A stretch of 64,000 nt of DNA from the NCBI GenBank assembly GCA_002869145.1, contig PKTM01000011.1, forward strand, positions 1 to 64,000, given 5' to 3'. The DNA is from Denitrovibrio sp. Lineage in GTDB: Bacteria; Chrysiogenota; Deferribacteres; Deferribacterales; Geovibrionaceae. Shown piece by piece: positions 8,459 through 17,901 of this stretch. The stretch's first letter is position 1. Every line of letters starts with the position of its first letter. Below the pieces are notes generated by a model, which was given only the letters and a program-made list of their open reading frames with translations, searched no databases and was not told the DNA's origin. The position numbers were made by a program, and so were the translations under genes.

Positions 8459-9280
8459 ATGTCTTACATTTCCATTAAAAACCTGCTTGAGGCGGGTGTA
8501 CACTTCGGTCACCAGACAAAACGCTGGAACCCGAAAATGTCCAAATATGTTTTCGGCGCTAGAAACGGGATATACATCCTTGACCTGCAGAAAACTGTTC
8601 AGTGTTTCAACACTGCTTATGAGTTTACAAGAGATGCATCACGCAAAGGGAGCAACTTTCTTTTCGTAGGTACAAAAAAGCAAGCTCAGGAAGCTATCAG
8701 AGATGCTGATAAAAAGTGCGAAGCATTCTATATGAATGAGCGCTGGCTAGGCGGTACACTTACAAACTTTCAGACAATAAAAACTCGTATACAGAGACTG
8801 AAAGAGCTCGAAGAGATGTTCGAGTCCGGGTACATAAACAAATATACTAAAAAGGAAGCTTCCAAACTCAAAAGAGAGATGGACAAACTTTCTAAAAACC
8901 TCGGCGGCATCAAAGACATGCCAGGCATCCCTGATGTTATATTCATCATAGATATTAAGATGGAGCAAAACGCAGTGGCTGAGGCTAAAAAACTTGATAT
9001 ACCAATAATCGCTATCGTAGACACAAACTGCGATCCAGATCTTGTTGACCTTCCTATCCCAGGTAACGACGATGCTATCCGTGCGTGCCAGCTTATCTCT
9101 GGCCGTATTGCTGATGCCATCATCGAAGGCCGTCAGATGAGAGAAGAAGATATGGCCGGCGAACAGGAACAAGCTGCTGCTGCAGAAGCTGAAGATGTTC
9201 CTGTTGAAGAGATCGTAGAAGAAGAGGCTGCAGCAGAAGCTGCTGAAGCCAAAGAAGAAGTAAAAGAAGAGGAGAAGTAA
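8459..9280 (+). CDS. rpsB: 30S ribosomal protein S2
   Basis: A 273-residue S2. The N-terminal [20 protein letters not shown] and [13 protein letters not shown] are family hallmarks, followed by a coiled segment and [13 protein letters not shown]. The last 40 or so residues are an Ala/Glu-rich tail longer than that of E. coli S2. The ATG has a strong GGAGG 5 bases upstream. First gene of the operon with tsf, 3 bases apart, the standard bacterial order. Confidence 0.98.
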   Translation: MSYISIKNLLEAGVHFGHQTKRWNPKMSKYVFGARNGIYILDLQKTVQCFNTAYEFTRDASRKGSNFLFVGTKKQAQEAIRDADKKCEAFYMNERWLGGTLTNFQTIKTRIQRLKELEEMFESGYINKYTKKEASKLKREMDKLSKNLGGIKDMPGIPDVIFIIDIKMEQNAVAEAKKLDIPIIAIVDTNCDPDLVDLPIPGNDDAIRACQLISGRIADAIIEGRQMREEDMAGEQEQAAAAEAEDVPVEEIVEEEAAAEAAEAKEEVKEEEK

Positions 9281-9283
9281 TCA

Positions 9284-10159
9284 ATGGCACAGATTACAGC
9301 CGCAATGGTTAAAGAGCTTCGTGAGAAAACCGGAGCTGGTATGATGGATTGTAAAAAGGCTCTTGGCGAAGTTGACGGAGATATGGAGGGAGCAATAGAT
9401 TTCCTGCGTACAAAAGGTCTCGCAGCGGCAGCTAAGAAATCTGGCAGAATAGCAGCAGAAGGTGCTGTTGTAGCCAGCCTTAAAGATAATAAATCAGGAG
9501 TTATCATAGAAGTTAACTCCGAAACTGACTTTGTTGCTAAAAACGAAGATTTCAAAAACTTCGCTCAGGAGATCGCTGATCTCGTACTTGAGAAATCTCC
9601 TGCTGATGTTGACGCTCTTATGGCTGAAACAACAAAAGGCGGTCAGACTGTAGAAGAGTACCTTAACAGCAAGGTAGCTACAATCGGAGAGAAACTCAGC
9701 CTTAGAAGATTTGCTAAAGTTGACGGCGAAAACGTATCTACATACATCCACATGGGTGGAAAAATCGGTGTTATCGTTAATCTTGAAGGCGGCGACGAAG
9801 AACTCTCCAAAGACCTCTGCCTGCACATAGCTGCAAGCAACCCAAAATATCTCGACGAGAGCTTTGTAGACGCGGACTATATAGAAAAAGAGAAAGAGAT
9901 CTTCGCTGCAAAACTCGCTGAGCAGGGCAAGCCTGAAAAGATGATACCAAACATCATCAAAGGTCAGGTTGCAAAACTTCTCAAAGAGGTGTGCCTTGTG
10001 AGCCAGCCTTTCGTAAAAAACCCCGATGTGACAATAGCGCAGCTTCTTAAAGAAAAAGACGCTAAAATAATCTCATATACAAGATATGAACTGGGGGAAG
10101 GACTCGAAAAAAAGTCCGAGAATTTTGCGGAGGAAGTAGCGAAGCAGCTTCAGAAATAA
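9284..10159 (+). CDS. tsf: Translation elongation factor Ts
   Basis: Guanine-nucleotide exchange factor for EF-Tu. The 291-residue protein starts MAQITAAMVKELREKTGAGMMDCKKAL, the diagnostic TDVRTGAG-type N-terminal module. It then has an EVNSETDFVAKN segment that contacts EF-Tu and a second VNLEGGDEELSKDLCLHIAA repeat in the core. The length matches the family. It follows rpsB by 3 bases and is closed by a terminator. Confidence 0.98.
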   Translation: MAQITAAMVKELREKTGAGMMDCKKALGEVDGDMEGAIDFLRTKGLAAAAKKSGRIAAEGAVVASLKDNKSGVIIEVNSETDFVAKNEDFKNFAQEIADLVLEKSPADVDALMAETTKGGQTVEEYLNSKVATIGEKLSLRRFAKVDGENVSTYIHMGGKIGVIVNLEGGDEELSKDLCLHIAASNPKYLDESFVDADYIEKEKEIFAAKLAEQGKPEKMIPNIIKGQVAKLLKEVCLVSQPFVKNPDVTIAQLLKEKDAKIISYTRYELGEGLEKKSENFAEEVAKQLQK

Positions 10160-10222
10160 ATGCATGCTGCTCTGTCTCAGTAGCCTTTAAGGCACTCAGC
10201 AGAATAAAACAAAACTAATCAT

Positions 10223-10249
10223 AAAGCCCTGTCTTAACGGCAGGGCTTT
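10223..10249 (+). terminator. Terminator of rpsB-tsf
   Basis: AAAGCCCTG (10223-10231) pairs with CAGGGCTTT (10241-10249) around a 9-base loop and runs into TTTTTTA, a classic rho-independent terminator 63 bases after tsf. Confidence 0.9.
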
Positions 10250-10320
10250 TTTATGTAGCATAATTCATACAAACTTCACGAAGATTAAATAGTTTTGATT
10301 AATTTCTAAATTCAGTAACC

Positions 10321-11388
10321 CTACTTCACCTTTTTGCTTCTAACCTCAGGCTTAAATTTGTGCCTGAAATAATACTTGTTTATTAATTTTTTGTTTTCGG
10401 TTTGCAGTAATTCGCCATGAACATTGTTTATAAGGTCAAAAGGTTTTGAATACCTGAAGAAGTCTGCAAAAACTAGCTTTGCCCCTGCCTCATCACGTTT
10501 TAAATCAGGACAGCTGTTTATCATATTGTTCATAACCGTAAACAGTATATACTCAAATCCAAGCATGTTATGTATAAATGATAAGCTGCTTAACAATACT
10601 TTATAAAATTCGAAACTTGAATTACCGCTTATATCAGAGAAGTTTTTACGTTCTTTAAGCTCTTCGACAAAACTCGCTGTATCAGCTTCTGGGATAGATT
10701 GCGCAAATGCAATCAATAGAGGGAGAAAATATCTACCTGCGCTTTTACTTAGCCTATAGATTGTAAGAAATGTGATAAATATCTCTTCTATATTGTATTT
10801 TTCATATTCGCTCACATCAAGTCGTAAATCTCTGTAGTCATAAAACAATTTTTGCCCGACTTTATCTTGATAAATATTATATAAATGCTCACTGTTTTCA
10901 GCATCACCATCAAGGACATTCTTAAAACATATCCCTATTCCCTTAAAACTATAGTGATTTTTGATCATTAGCGATTCGACACCCTCAAGGCTTGCACCAA
11001 TATGAATTATGTTACCATCTTTTGTCTGACTACTTTGCAGGATGCTGTTGATATCTTGAAGATCTCTTGTCTCTTCTTTCATCACAGTAGCTCTAATAAA
11101 GACTGATTCCCGAAGAGTCTTCTTTCTAACCTCTTTTGCAAAATCAACAACTGCTTCGATTGACTTACTTATTACAAATGCTGAATCCAAACCTATAAAC
11201 AGAAACGAATCTGTTAAATATTTTGATTAATTTGTAAGTGTACTCTTAAAAACATTTAGAGACGTTTCCATATAACCGTCATCTATCATCGCCATCTCTT
11301 TGTGGCCAATTATATCCATAGTTAAACAGTAAAGAGGTATCACTTTTGTACCGTTCTCAATAGTTTCATTTTTCTCTTTTGCAGACAT
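10321..11388 (-). CDS. Unrecognised protein with in-frame TAA; weak nucleotide-cyclase-like look
   Basis: The gene should begin at the ATG at 11386-11388, which has AAGGAG 7 bases upstream. The frame runs 53 codons, meets TAA at 11227-11229, and continues open for another 302 codons in the same frame. The N-terminal part has a strand-like IPLYCLTMDIIGHKEM; after the stop comes FLFIGLDSAFVISKSIEAVVDFAKEV and VFIRATVM. This order loosely resembles the D-x-x-G, second-Asp and helix layout of class III nucleotide cyclases. The similarity is by eye only and the metal-binding residues are not convincing. The rest is helical and unfamiliar. It is the third gene of the 12906-10321 cassette. Downstream of the stop, the only start is a TTG at 11188-11190 without a clear ribosome-binding site. 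Confidence 0.55.
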
Positions 11389-11401
11389 TTGAATCTCCTT
11401 T

Positions 11402-12358
11402 TTATTTTAGTATAAAAGGATAAATTGTAATCAGACCCCTAACGCCTCTCCATTTATACAGATTATCGTATGAGTCTATGTACCAGTTTTTATTTCCAAA
11501 ATTTCTTTTAAGCACTTCCACATTGTTTAGAGGTTTTTTTGCAGTTAAATACATAAAAACATAACTCCCAGGGTCTGCAACATTCAACCAACCCTTAACA
11601 TCTGATACTGGGGGTTGGGGGCCTTTATAGTCGCGAAAAACAACAGAATAATCTCTAGAGGATGATTTTGTAAAAACTGGCACTTTCGCACCACTCAAAA
11701 TAAGCGACCAAGCATTAACATAGCCTTCAGCGTCAAAAGTCTCATTTTTCCAAAATGCACTGGCGATAGGTATGTATATACTATCAGCATGCAGAGGCAA
11801 TTTTACCCCTATTCCAACAAGAAATTGTCTTTTGTTATTGAAAATACGCATGTTTTCAGCGTCAGAGATATTATCTGGTATTTCAAAAAATGACTTCGTG
11901 GTCATTACGTCTAGCATAGTATCATGAATAGCCCTGATTATGTCCTTTACGTCATTTCCCACATATTGAAGACAACCGGCTATATTATCATAATCAGTAT
12001 TATCTCCATTCTGCATGCATACCTTAGTAAGAACTTTTGTAGGATCATTGAAAGCCCAAGGGGATAAATGATCTGAATTTGATAAATTTCTTGCATCTAC
12101 AATTACCCGGACTTTATTTTTGAAAACTGAATTATTAGCAAGAATCTGCTGTGAATCGTTATTAGGGTTTGCAGTATTAACCATACATGACGTTCTTGGC
12201 TCAATAATTCCCATTATCTCAACAATTTGCTTTTTAGTTTTATTGATTAGCCTGTTTACCTCTCGATCTACTTCGACCTCGTTGAAAAGCTCATCATGTA
12301 CTAGAATGAAGTTCCTGCAAAATGAATTACCAATACTTTTTTTAAATCCTTCTGTCAT
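11402..12358 (-). CDS. Hypothetical protein of the three-gene cassette
   Basis: A 318-residue soluble protein that I do not recognise. It has a charged helical stretch near residues 25-50 (VEVDREVNRLINKTKKQIVEI) and no signal peptide. Mixed alpha/beta sequence follows with no obvious catalytic motif; a WRGVRGLITIYPFILK segment ends the protein. It starts 5 bases after the membrane pentapeptide protein ends and is followed by the AAGGAG of the next gene, so the three are translated from one message. A sensor, scaffold or effector role is possible. Nothing in the sequence decides. Confidence 0.6.
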   Translation of the reverse strand: MTEGFKKSIGNSFCRNFILVHDELFNEVEVDREVNRLINKTKKQIVEIMGIIEPRTSCMVNTANPNNDSQQILANNSVFKNKVRVIVDARNLSNSDHLSPWAFNDPTKVLTKVCMQNGDNTDYDNIAGCLQYVGNDVKDIIRAIHDTMLDVMTTKSFFEIPDNISDAENMRIFNNKRQFLVGIGVKLPLHADSIYIPIASAFWKNETFDAEGYVNAWSLILSGAKVPVFTKSSSRDYSVVFRDYKGPQPPVSDVKGWLNVADPGSYVFMYLTAKKPLNNVEVLKRNFGNKNWYIDSYDNLYKWRGVRGLITIYPFILK

Positions 12359-12363
12359 AGTGT

Positions 12364-12906
12364 TTACCTCGTAAAAATTCTTGGATTTTTATTTGAAATC
12401 TTTATACGTAAATCAGACTTCAACGTCGCTCCTCTCAGAGACCTCGCCTGAGATAATATATCTACCAAAAAGTCTCCTGTAATGTCTTCAAGATTACACT
12501 CTGAAAGGTCAGCGCCTACAAAGCATGTTCGGGCATCAAATGATGCAGATCTCAGCGATCCACCTGAAACATTTAGTTCAGAAAAGTCACATCCTCTAAA
12601 GTCACCCCCCGCAAGATCAAGTGCAGTAAAACCTAAAGAGTTCAGATCTATCAATGTCTCCTTAAAAACAAGAGGGTCTCTTGCCGCCAGATTTTTTTTC
12701 ATTGCTTGCACTCTTCTTTTTAAGAAGGATTTTCTATCTTTCGACATAAAATAATAGACAACCATGAAAGCCATTATTAAGTCTAAAACAAAACCGTTTG
12801 CTTCAACCAGCAAGTCATTAAACTTGGAGCTGTATATTCCCAAGCTTAGCGAAAGCAGTACTATTACAAGGACTATAATTAGGATAACCAACCGAATATT
12901 ATTCAT
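12364..12906 (-). CDS. Membrane protein with pentapeptide repeats
   Basis: 180 residues. Two predicted membrane helices (about 5-26 and 38-56) form a hairpin, followed by a basic juxtamembrane region (SKDRKSFLKRRVQAMKK). About nine pentapeptide repeats (residues 93-145, for example LAGGDFRGCDFSELNVSGGSL) should form a short right-handed beta-helix in the cytoplasm. Such small membrane-anchored pentapeptide proteins occur with signalling and defence genes, but no family is recognised here. First gene of the cassette; the next starts 5 bases later. Confidence 0.65.
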   Translation of the reverse strand: MNNIRLVILIIVLVIVLLSLSLGIYSSKFNDLLVEANGFVLDLIMAFMVVYYFMSKDRKSFLKRRVQAMKKNLAARDPLVFKETLIDLNSLGFTALDLAGGDFRGCDFSELNVSGGSLRSASFDARTCFVGADLSECNLEDITGDFLVDILSQARSLRGATLKSDLRIKISNKNPRIFTR

Positions 12907-13064
12907 TCACAAACCCCATGAGATTACCTAAAGACGTCACATTTAGGCAACAATATGCATTATTATACACGCAAAGATTAGTTTTACAATAAAGAAATTA
13001 ATACACGAAGCGAAACAAGTAGATACTATAGGATTAAGCATAAAGAAGTCAGTATGATATGGGA

Positions 13065-13856
13065 TTAACGGGTTCTTGTTATCTTATTTGCATTTAACCT
13101 GATGAAGCTTAAGTAGTGTTTTTTTATCCCGAAAAAGGCATAGTGAACAAAATAGTAAAGGCTTCTAACAAAAGAATAACCAAGATGATCTCTGTATACA
13201 CGCCACTGCTTAGCAGCAGCTTTTAGCTTGTTAGAAGATACTGATCTGCCTCTTACTCTGTATTTCGCAAGGGGCTCCAGAATGCCATATACGACTTTTA
13301 GTTCCTTAACTATACTCAGCCAAAGGAGATAATCCTCTCTCATATGAACGAGTTCGAACGGTCTCTTCCCTATCTTTTCAGCATCATACACAACAGTAAG
13401 CATACCGATGCTGCACGTCTTTAAAATGTCTTTGTAAGTGAGACTTCGCTTAGTGATAAACTTACCAATATCATCCCCTAAAGAATCTATCAGAAAATAT
13501 GAACTATAGTTGAATGGAAGATTATTCTCTTTCATAAAATCTATCTGTCTTTCTAGTTTTTCCGGAAGCCAAAGATCATCCGAGTCAAGAAATGCAATAT
13601 ATTTCCCTCCGGCTTCCTCAATTGCTTTGTTTCTGGCTTCACTAAGTCCTTTGTTTTTGTCAAAGCTGAAAACCCTTATCCTGCTGTCATTACTAGCAAA
13701 GTCTTCAATGATCTCTAATGAGTTTTCCGTGGAGGCATCATCAATGATGATCATTTCCCAGTTTTCATATGTCTGCGACAACACTGAACTGACTGCTTCT
13801 TTAATAAATTTTTCATCATTATACATAGGCAGTATAATAGAAACCAGTTCATCCAT
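13065..13856 (-). CDS. Family 2 glycosyltransferase
   Basis: A 263-residue GT-A fold enzyme. The N-terminal VSIILPMYNDEKFIKEAVSS, MIIIDDASTENS and AFLDSDDLWLPEKL give the nucleotide-sugar and metal-binding (DxD-like DSDD) signature of GT2. REDYLLWL around residue 168 is in the position of the acceptor/catalytic ED motif. There are no clear membrane spans. It is encoded 15 bases after the STT3/PglB-like gene, so it probably adds a sugar to the lipid-linked oligosaccharide that enzyme transfers. The sugar specificity cannot be read from sequence. Confidence 0.85.
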   Translation of the reverse strand: MDELVSIILPMYNDEKFIKEAVSSVLSQTYENWEMIIIDDASTENSLEIIEDFASNDSRIRVFSFDKNKGLSEARNKAIEEAGGKYIAFLDSDDLWLPEKLERQIDFMKENNLPFNYSSYFLIDSLGDDIGKFITKRSLTYKDILKTCSIGMLTVVYDAEKIGKRPFELVHMREDYLLWLSIVKELKVVYGILEPLAKYRVRGRSVSSNKLKAAAKQWRVYRDHLGYSFVRSLYYFVHYAFFGIKKHYLSFIRLNANKITRTR

Positions 13857-13871
13857 CTTTGTTCTCCTGCC

Positions 13872-15866
13872 TCAGTACATAACTTTAAAAACTCTTACAT
13901 AGGGTGCTTCATTGTACACTTGCCTGAACTTCCCGAAGTCAAATCTGCCAAGAACAAACATCTGGTTGAAATTAGACTGAAATATCTCTTTGTTCATAAT
14001 CAGAGCACCAGCGAATCTTTTATCCTGAAACATAATCTCCAGATAGATGCCTTCTTCATTTTGAAACGTGCGGTCTTTTGTGACATGACCGTTTTCGATA
14101 AACAGAAATCTTTTTATAGGGACACTCTCGTTCTGGTAGCCTTTATTTAAATCAAACGCACCTGCATCGCAATGAAGCTTGCCAAACTCAAGCTTATAAC
14201 AATTAGTAAAAGTGAAGCCCTTCAGCTCTCCCGACTGTTTCTCAAAATCCCAGTTTCCAAGCATGTTAAACGCCGGATATTTGGCTATCATGTCATTAGA
14301 AAACAACAGATATGCTTTGCTCTTTTGTCTACTTTCATAATTTACCACATCGTCTATAATTTCTTGCGGAGGCTCTCCGGCCTCTGTCATCTTTTTTATC
14401 TCTGCGTACCCTTTCTCTTCCAGATATTTAATTGTTGCATGCAGTTCTTCCTGACTGTTTGAAACAAAACTTCTAGCGATAAAGTAAGTCTTTGCTGTCT
14501 GTTGAATACCGCCATCGTGAAAAGTAGCCCTGTCTGCTATGTTTGCTATTTTGTACCCATCATCCCACCATGTATATACAGGCGAATCTTCAGGTATTTT
14601 TGATTTAAGTTCTTCGTAAGCTTTTGCTAATTTTGACTTCGAAGAACTTGGAAGCCTCATCTTGTCATAAGCTGTCATAGGCAGTACACTTAAGAAGAAA
14701 ACAGCGGCTAAACCAACCGCAAGATATTGATGATAAACTTCGCTGACCCTCCCCTTTAAGAAACGGCTGACCAGAAAATGGATACTCATGCCATAACCAA
14801 TTCCTATGAAAGCAGCCAGATAGTATGAAAATCGTATCGAACTCACAAAAGCCATCATCCCTAATAATATAATCGGAGCTAGCGGTATCATCCGTCTCCA
14901 ATGCCTTACAAAGAAAATAATAAACAGCAGTAAACCAGCCAGTGCAACAGCCTGCGATGACAACAACCCCCCCAGAACTTTTTTAATACCAAGACTCTGA
15001 AACTCAGATATTGTCTGTAAAGCGTTAGGAAAATATGTCCCTACAGCACTGCTCCCTGTAAGATATTTTATCAGTAAATCTTTCAGGTTAATAAGCCCAC
15101 CTAACAGATTGAAAGGGTTTGAGCAGACCACAAAAGCCACAACACCATATAATACAAGCTTCGGTTCATCCCTTTTTGCAATGAGCATGGCAAGTATATA
15201 AACTGCTAAAAAAACAACGGTTATCCCCGGTTTAAAATACCACCAGTAAAAGAAGAACTGGGTGAGCCCGGCTAAAGCTGAAAAGAGTATGACTTTTTTT
15301 CTGTCAGCATCTTCGGTTGCCATAAGAATAAATAGAGAAGTTGTATAAAGGAAAAAAAGGTTCAGAATATCTGTATCAACATACCCAAAAGAGGTTCTTA
15401 TGTAATAATAAAATGAAAAAGTCCCCAATAGCCCGCCTAAAACACCTGCTGCAGGCATACCCAAAAAATAAAAATAACAAAACAGCGGGATAATAAACAG
15501 GCCTGCCAATACCGGTGACATATATATGCCTGCCCACTCAACACTTACGTTTAAAAGTGATGCGCCTTTCGCAAGCATCACACTCAGAAGAGGAACAGGA
15601 CGCAGACTCCCCTCACCATCAGGGAAAAATCTCATATGGTCAGCACCCGGTTCGTCATCAATACCTTTTATATATTCTTTAGCTAATCTGTTCCAGTAGT
15701 GTGCATCATCAGTCATTGCAGAGAGATAGGCTATTCGTTCATTTTCGTGAGGGAGCTTCTTCCAAGCTTCATACTGAGCAACTCTGAAATGTGTAGACAC
15801 AGCAAAGACCACAGAGATACAGACCATAATAAATATAATACTTTTCATTTGCGGGGAAATATTCAT
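13872..15866 (-). CDS. STT3/PglB-type oligosaccharyltransferase
   Basis: Transfers a lipid-linked oligosaccharide to Asn in periplasmic proteins. The 664-residue protein has about 12 membrane segments (to residue 400) and then a periplasmic domain. Seen: DDAHYW near 53 (first catalytic Asp), FGYVDTD at 160-166 (the DxD of external loop 1), TISE at 285-288 matching the TIxE motif of bacterial enzymes, and VRFSYYLA-like IRFSYYLA near 345. The sequon-binding motif reads WWDDG (433-437) instead of WWDYG. It starts with GT2 downstream, suggesting a small N-glycosylation locus. The start is uncertain: ATG at 15866 lies only 6 bases after a TATAAT box, so the mRNA may be leaderless. Confidence 0.88.
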   Translation of the reverse strand: MNISPQMKSIIFIMVCISVVFAVSTHFRVAQYEAWKKLPHENERIAYLSAMTDDAHYWNRLAKEYIKGIDDEPGADHMRFFPDGEGSLRPVPLLSVMLAKGASLLNVSVEWAGIYMSPVLAGLFIIPLFCYFYFLGMPAAGVLGGLLGTFSFYYYIRTSFGYVDTDILNLFFLYTTSLFILMATEDADRKKVILFSALAGLTQFFFYWWYFKPGITVVFLAVYILAMLIAKRDEPKLVLYGVVAFVVCSNPFNLLGGLINLKDLLIKYLTGSSAVGTYFPNALQTISEFQSLGIKKVLGGLLSSQAVALAGLLLFIIFFVRHWRRMIPLAPIILLGMMAFVSSIRFSYYLAAFIGIGYGMSIHFLVSRFLKGRVSEVYHQYLAVGLAAVFFLSVLPMTAYDKMRLPSSSKSKLAKAYEELKSKIPEDSPVYTWWDDGYKIANIADRATFHDGGIQQTAKTYFIARSFVSNSQEELHATIKYLEEKGYAEIKKMTEAGEPPQEIIDDVVNYESRQKSKAYLLFSNDMIAKYPAFNMLGNWDFEKQSGELKGFTFTNCYKLEFGKLHCDAGAFDLNKGYQNESVPIKRFLFIENGHVTKDRTFQNEEGIYLEIMFQDKRFAGALIMNKEIFQSNFNQMFVLGRFDFGKFRQVYNEAPYVRVFKVMY

Positions 15867-15928
15867 GTATAATTATAACACAGCCGTAGCGGGTTGTACG
15901 CTTAAGGACTTAGCTGCATTTTATGTTA

Positions 15929-15956
15929 TTGACATAAATTCTGAAAAAGCTATTAT
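15929..15956 (+). promoter_or_regulatory. Promoter of the thiG-thiH-ogt-mtnA operon
   Basis: TTGACA (15929-15934), a 16-base spacer, and TATTAT (15951-15956), 55 bases ahead of thiG. I see no TPP riboswitch (no CUGAGA motif) in this short leader. Confidence 0.65.
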
Positions 15957-16010
15957 AGCCCTACCTACCCCTAGTTTAAATCTTTACAATTATATAGTCG
16001 GAGTACGTCA

Positions 16011-16787
16011 ATGTTTAGCAATGAGCTCGTTATAGACGGAAGAAAATTTCGCAGCAGACTTATGGTAGGGACAGGAAAATTCGCAAACTCAGACCTTATG
16101 GCCAGCGCAGCAGAGGCCTCCGGCGCAGAGATAGTCACTGTTGCCATGAGACGTGTTGACATAAACAACCAGTCAGATGATATTTTAAAACACATCACAC
16201 CAGACAAATATCTGCTTTTACCAAACACATCCGGTGCAAGAGATGCAGAAGAGGCAGTAAGGCTTGCCCGCATAGCACGTGCCGCAGGGTGCGAGCCGTG
16301 GATAAAACTGGAGGTCACACCAGACCCATACTATCTGCTTCCTGACCCCATAGAGACCTTTAAGGCGGCTCAGATCCTTGTAAAAGAAGGATTTAAGGTG
16401 CTCCCGTATATAAACGCAGACCCTATCCTGTGTAAAAGGTTAGAAGAGATCGGCACCGTAACTGTTATGCCCCTAGGCTCTCCAATCGGCAGCAATAAAG
16501 GGATTTCGACAATAGAAAATCTGCGGATAATCATAGAACAGGCAAACGTGCCTGTTGTTGTAGATGCAGGGATAGGTGCTCCTTCCCACGCCGCATTGGC
16601 CATAGAGATGGGCGCTGATTCTGTACTGGTGAACACTGCTATAGCCACAGCGAAAGACCCTGTGAAAATGGCCACAGCATTCAAACTCGCCGTGGAAGCA
16701 GCAGTAACAGCAAGAGATGCCGGAATGCCCTGTCAAAAAGAGAAGGCATCCGCATCAAGCCCGCTTACAGGGTTTTTGAGGAATTAA
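16011..16787 (+). CDS. thiG: Thiazole synthase
   Basis: Builds the thiazole phosphate of thiamin from deoxyxylulose 5-phosphate, dehydroglycine and ThiS thiocarboxylate. The 258-residue TIM barrel shows [10 protein letters not shown] at the start, PWIKLEV carrying the Schiff-base Lys, [13 protein letters not shown] and [14 protein letters not shown] phosphate-binding segments, and the SSPLTGF C-terminus. It is directly abutted by thiH, the dehydroglycine source of anaerobes. No thiS or thiF is in the window. Confidence 0.97.
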   Translation: MFSNELVIDGRKFRSRLMVGTGKFANSDLMASAAEASGAEIVTVAMRRVDINNQSDDILKHITPDKYLLLPNTSGARDAEEAVRLARIARAAGCEPWIKLEVTPDPYYLLPDPIETFKAAQILVKEGFKVLPYINADPILCKRLEEIGTVTVMPLGSPIGSNKGISTIENLRIIIEQANVPVVVDAGIGAPSHAALAIEMGADSVLVNTAIATAKDPVKMATAFKLAVEAAVTARDAGMPCQKEKASASSPLTGFLRN

Positions 16788-17900
16788 ATGTTTCAAAACC
16801 TATTAGACACTTACAAGTTAAAAGAAGTACAGGATTTCATACATTCCAGAAGCGAAAAGGACGTGGAGTTGGCTCTTGGCGCATCAAAGATGACCGAAGA
16901 GGATTTCGCTGCCCTGCTTTCGCCTGCTGCGGAGAAATTTGTCGAACCCATGGCAGAAGAGGCTCATCGAATAACCAAGCAGAGATTCGGGAATACTATC
17001 AAAATATACGCACCGCTCTACCTTTCAAACGAATGCACAAACTCATGTGTTTACTGCGGATTTAACACTCATAATCAGATACCCAGGGTAACGCTGACCA
17101 AGGAAGAGATTATTCAGGAGGCGCAGCACATAGCAGGACTGGGCATCAAGCATCTGCTGCTTGTGACAGGCGAATCGCCGAAACAGGTGGGAATAGATTA
17201 TATGGTCGAAGCTCTTGAACTGATTAACAAACATTTCTCTTCTATGGCTATAGAGGTATTCCCTATGTCTACAGAAGAATACAAGATAATGTATGACAAT
17301 GGAGTGGACGGGCTGACTCTTTATCAGGAGACGTACTGCCGTGAAAAATATGCAGAGGTACACCCTGCCGGCAAAAAACGTGACTTCGACTGGAGACTGC
17401 ATGGGCCTGAAAGGGGTGCTGAGGCTGGATTCCGTTTTGTTGGTGTGGGCTCTTTGATGGGGCTGAAAGACTTTCGTACTGAGCAGTTTTTCACAGGTCT
17501 CCACGCAAGCTATCTTATTAAAAACTACTGGAAAACACATATAACAATCTCTTTCCCCCGCATACGTAAAGCCGAAGGAAATTTTAAACCATATGAAATA
17601 ATTTCAGACACAAACCTTGTCCAGTCGATGCTGGCGCACAGAATGTTCCAGTCGGATGTGGGACTCGTTATCTCCACCAGAGAACCTGCACAGATGCGTG
17701 AAAACCTTCTCCCTCTTGGCGTAACCCAGATGAGCGCAGGGTCAAAAACCGAACCCGGCGGCTACTCAAAGGAGCACGATGGTAAGCAGTTTGAGGTAGA
17801 AGACAAAAGGAGTGTCGAAGAATTTTGTAATATGATACGCTCTAAGGGTTATGATCCTGTTATGAAGGACTGGGACAGATCGTTTCTTTTAGGAGCATAA
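16788..17900 (+). CDS. thiH: 2-iminoacetate synthase (radical SAM)
   Basis: Cleaves tyrosine to p-cresol and dehydroglycine for ThiG. 370 residues with the radical-SAM CxxxCxxC cluster at Cys83, Cys87 and Cys90, an upstream helical cap typical of ThiH, and the C-terminal SAGSKTEPGGYS segment of the family. The ATG starts on the base after the thiG stop, so translation is coupled. Use of ThiH rather than the O2-dependent glycine oxidase ThiO fits an anaerobic lifestyle. Confidence 0.96.
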   Translation: MFQNLLDTYKLKEVQDFIHSRSEKDVELALGASKMTEEDFAALLSPAAEKFVEPMAEEAHRITKQRFGNTIKIYAPLYLSNECTNSCVYCGFNTHNQIPRVTLTKEEIIQEAQHIAGLGIKHLLLVTGESPKQVGIDYMVEALELINKHFSSMAIEVFPMSTEEYKIMYDNGVDGLTLYQETYCREKYAEVHPAGKKRDFDWRLHGPERGAEAGFRFVGVGSLMGLKDFRTEQFFTGLHASYLIKNYWKTHITISFPRIRKAEGNFKPYEIISDTNLVQSMLAHRMFQSDVGLVISTREPAQMRENLLPLGVTQMSAGSKTEPGGYSKEHDGKQFEVEDKRSVEEFCNMIRSKGYDPVMKDWDRSFLLGA

Positions 17901-17901
17901 A

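Noticed and set aside
15867-16010. TPP riboswitch ahead of thiG
   Set aside because: The promoter leaves only about 50 leader bases and the CUGAGA core is not present.
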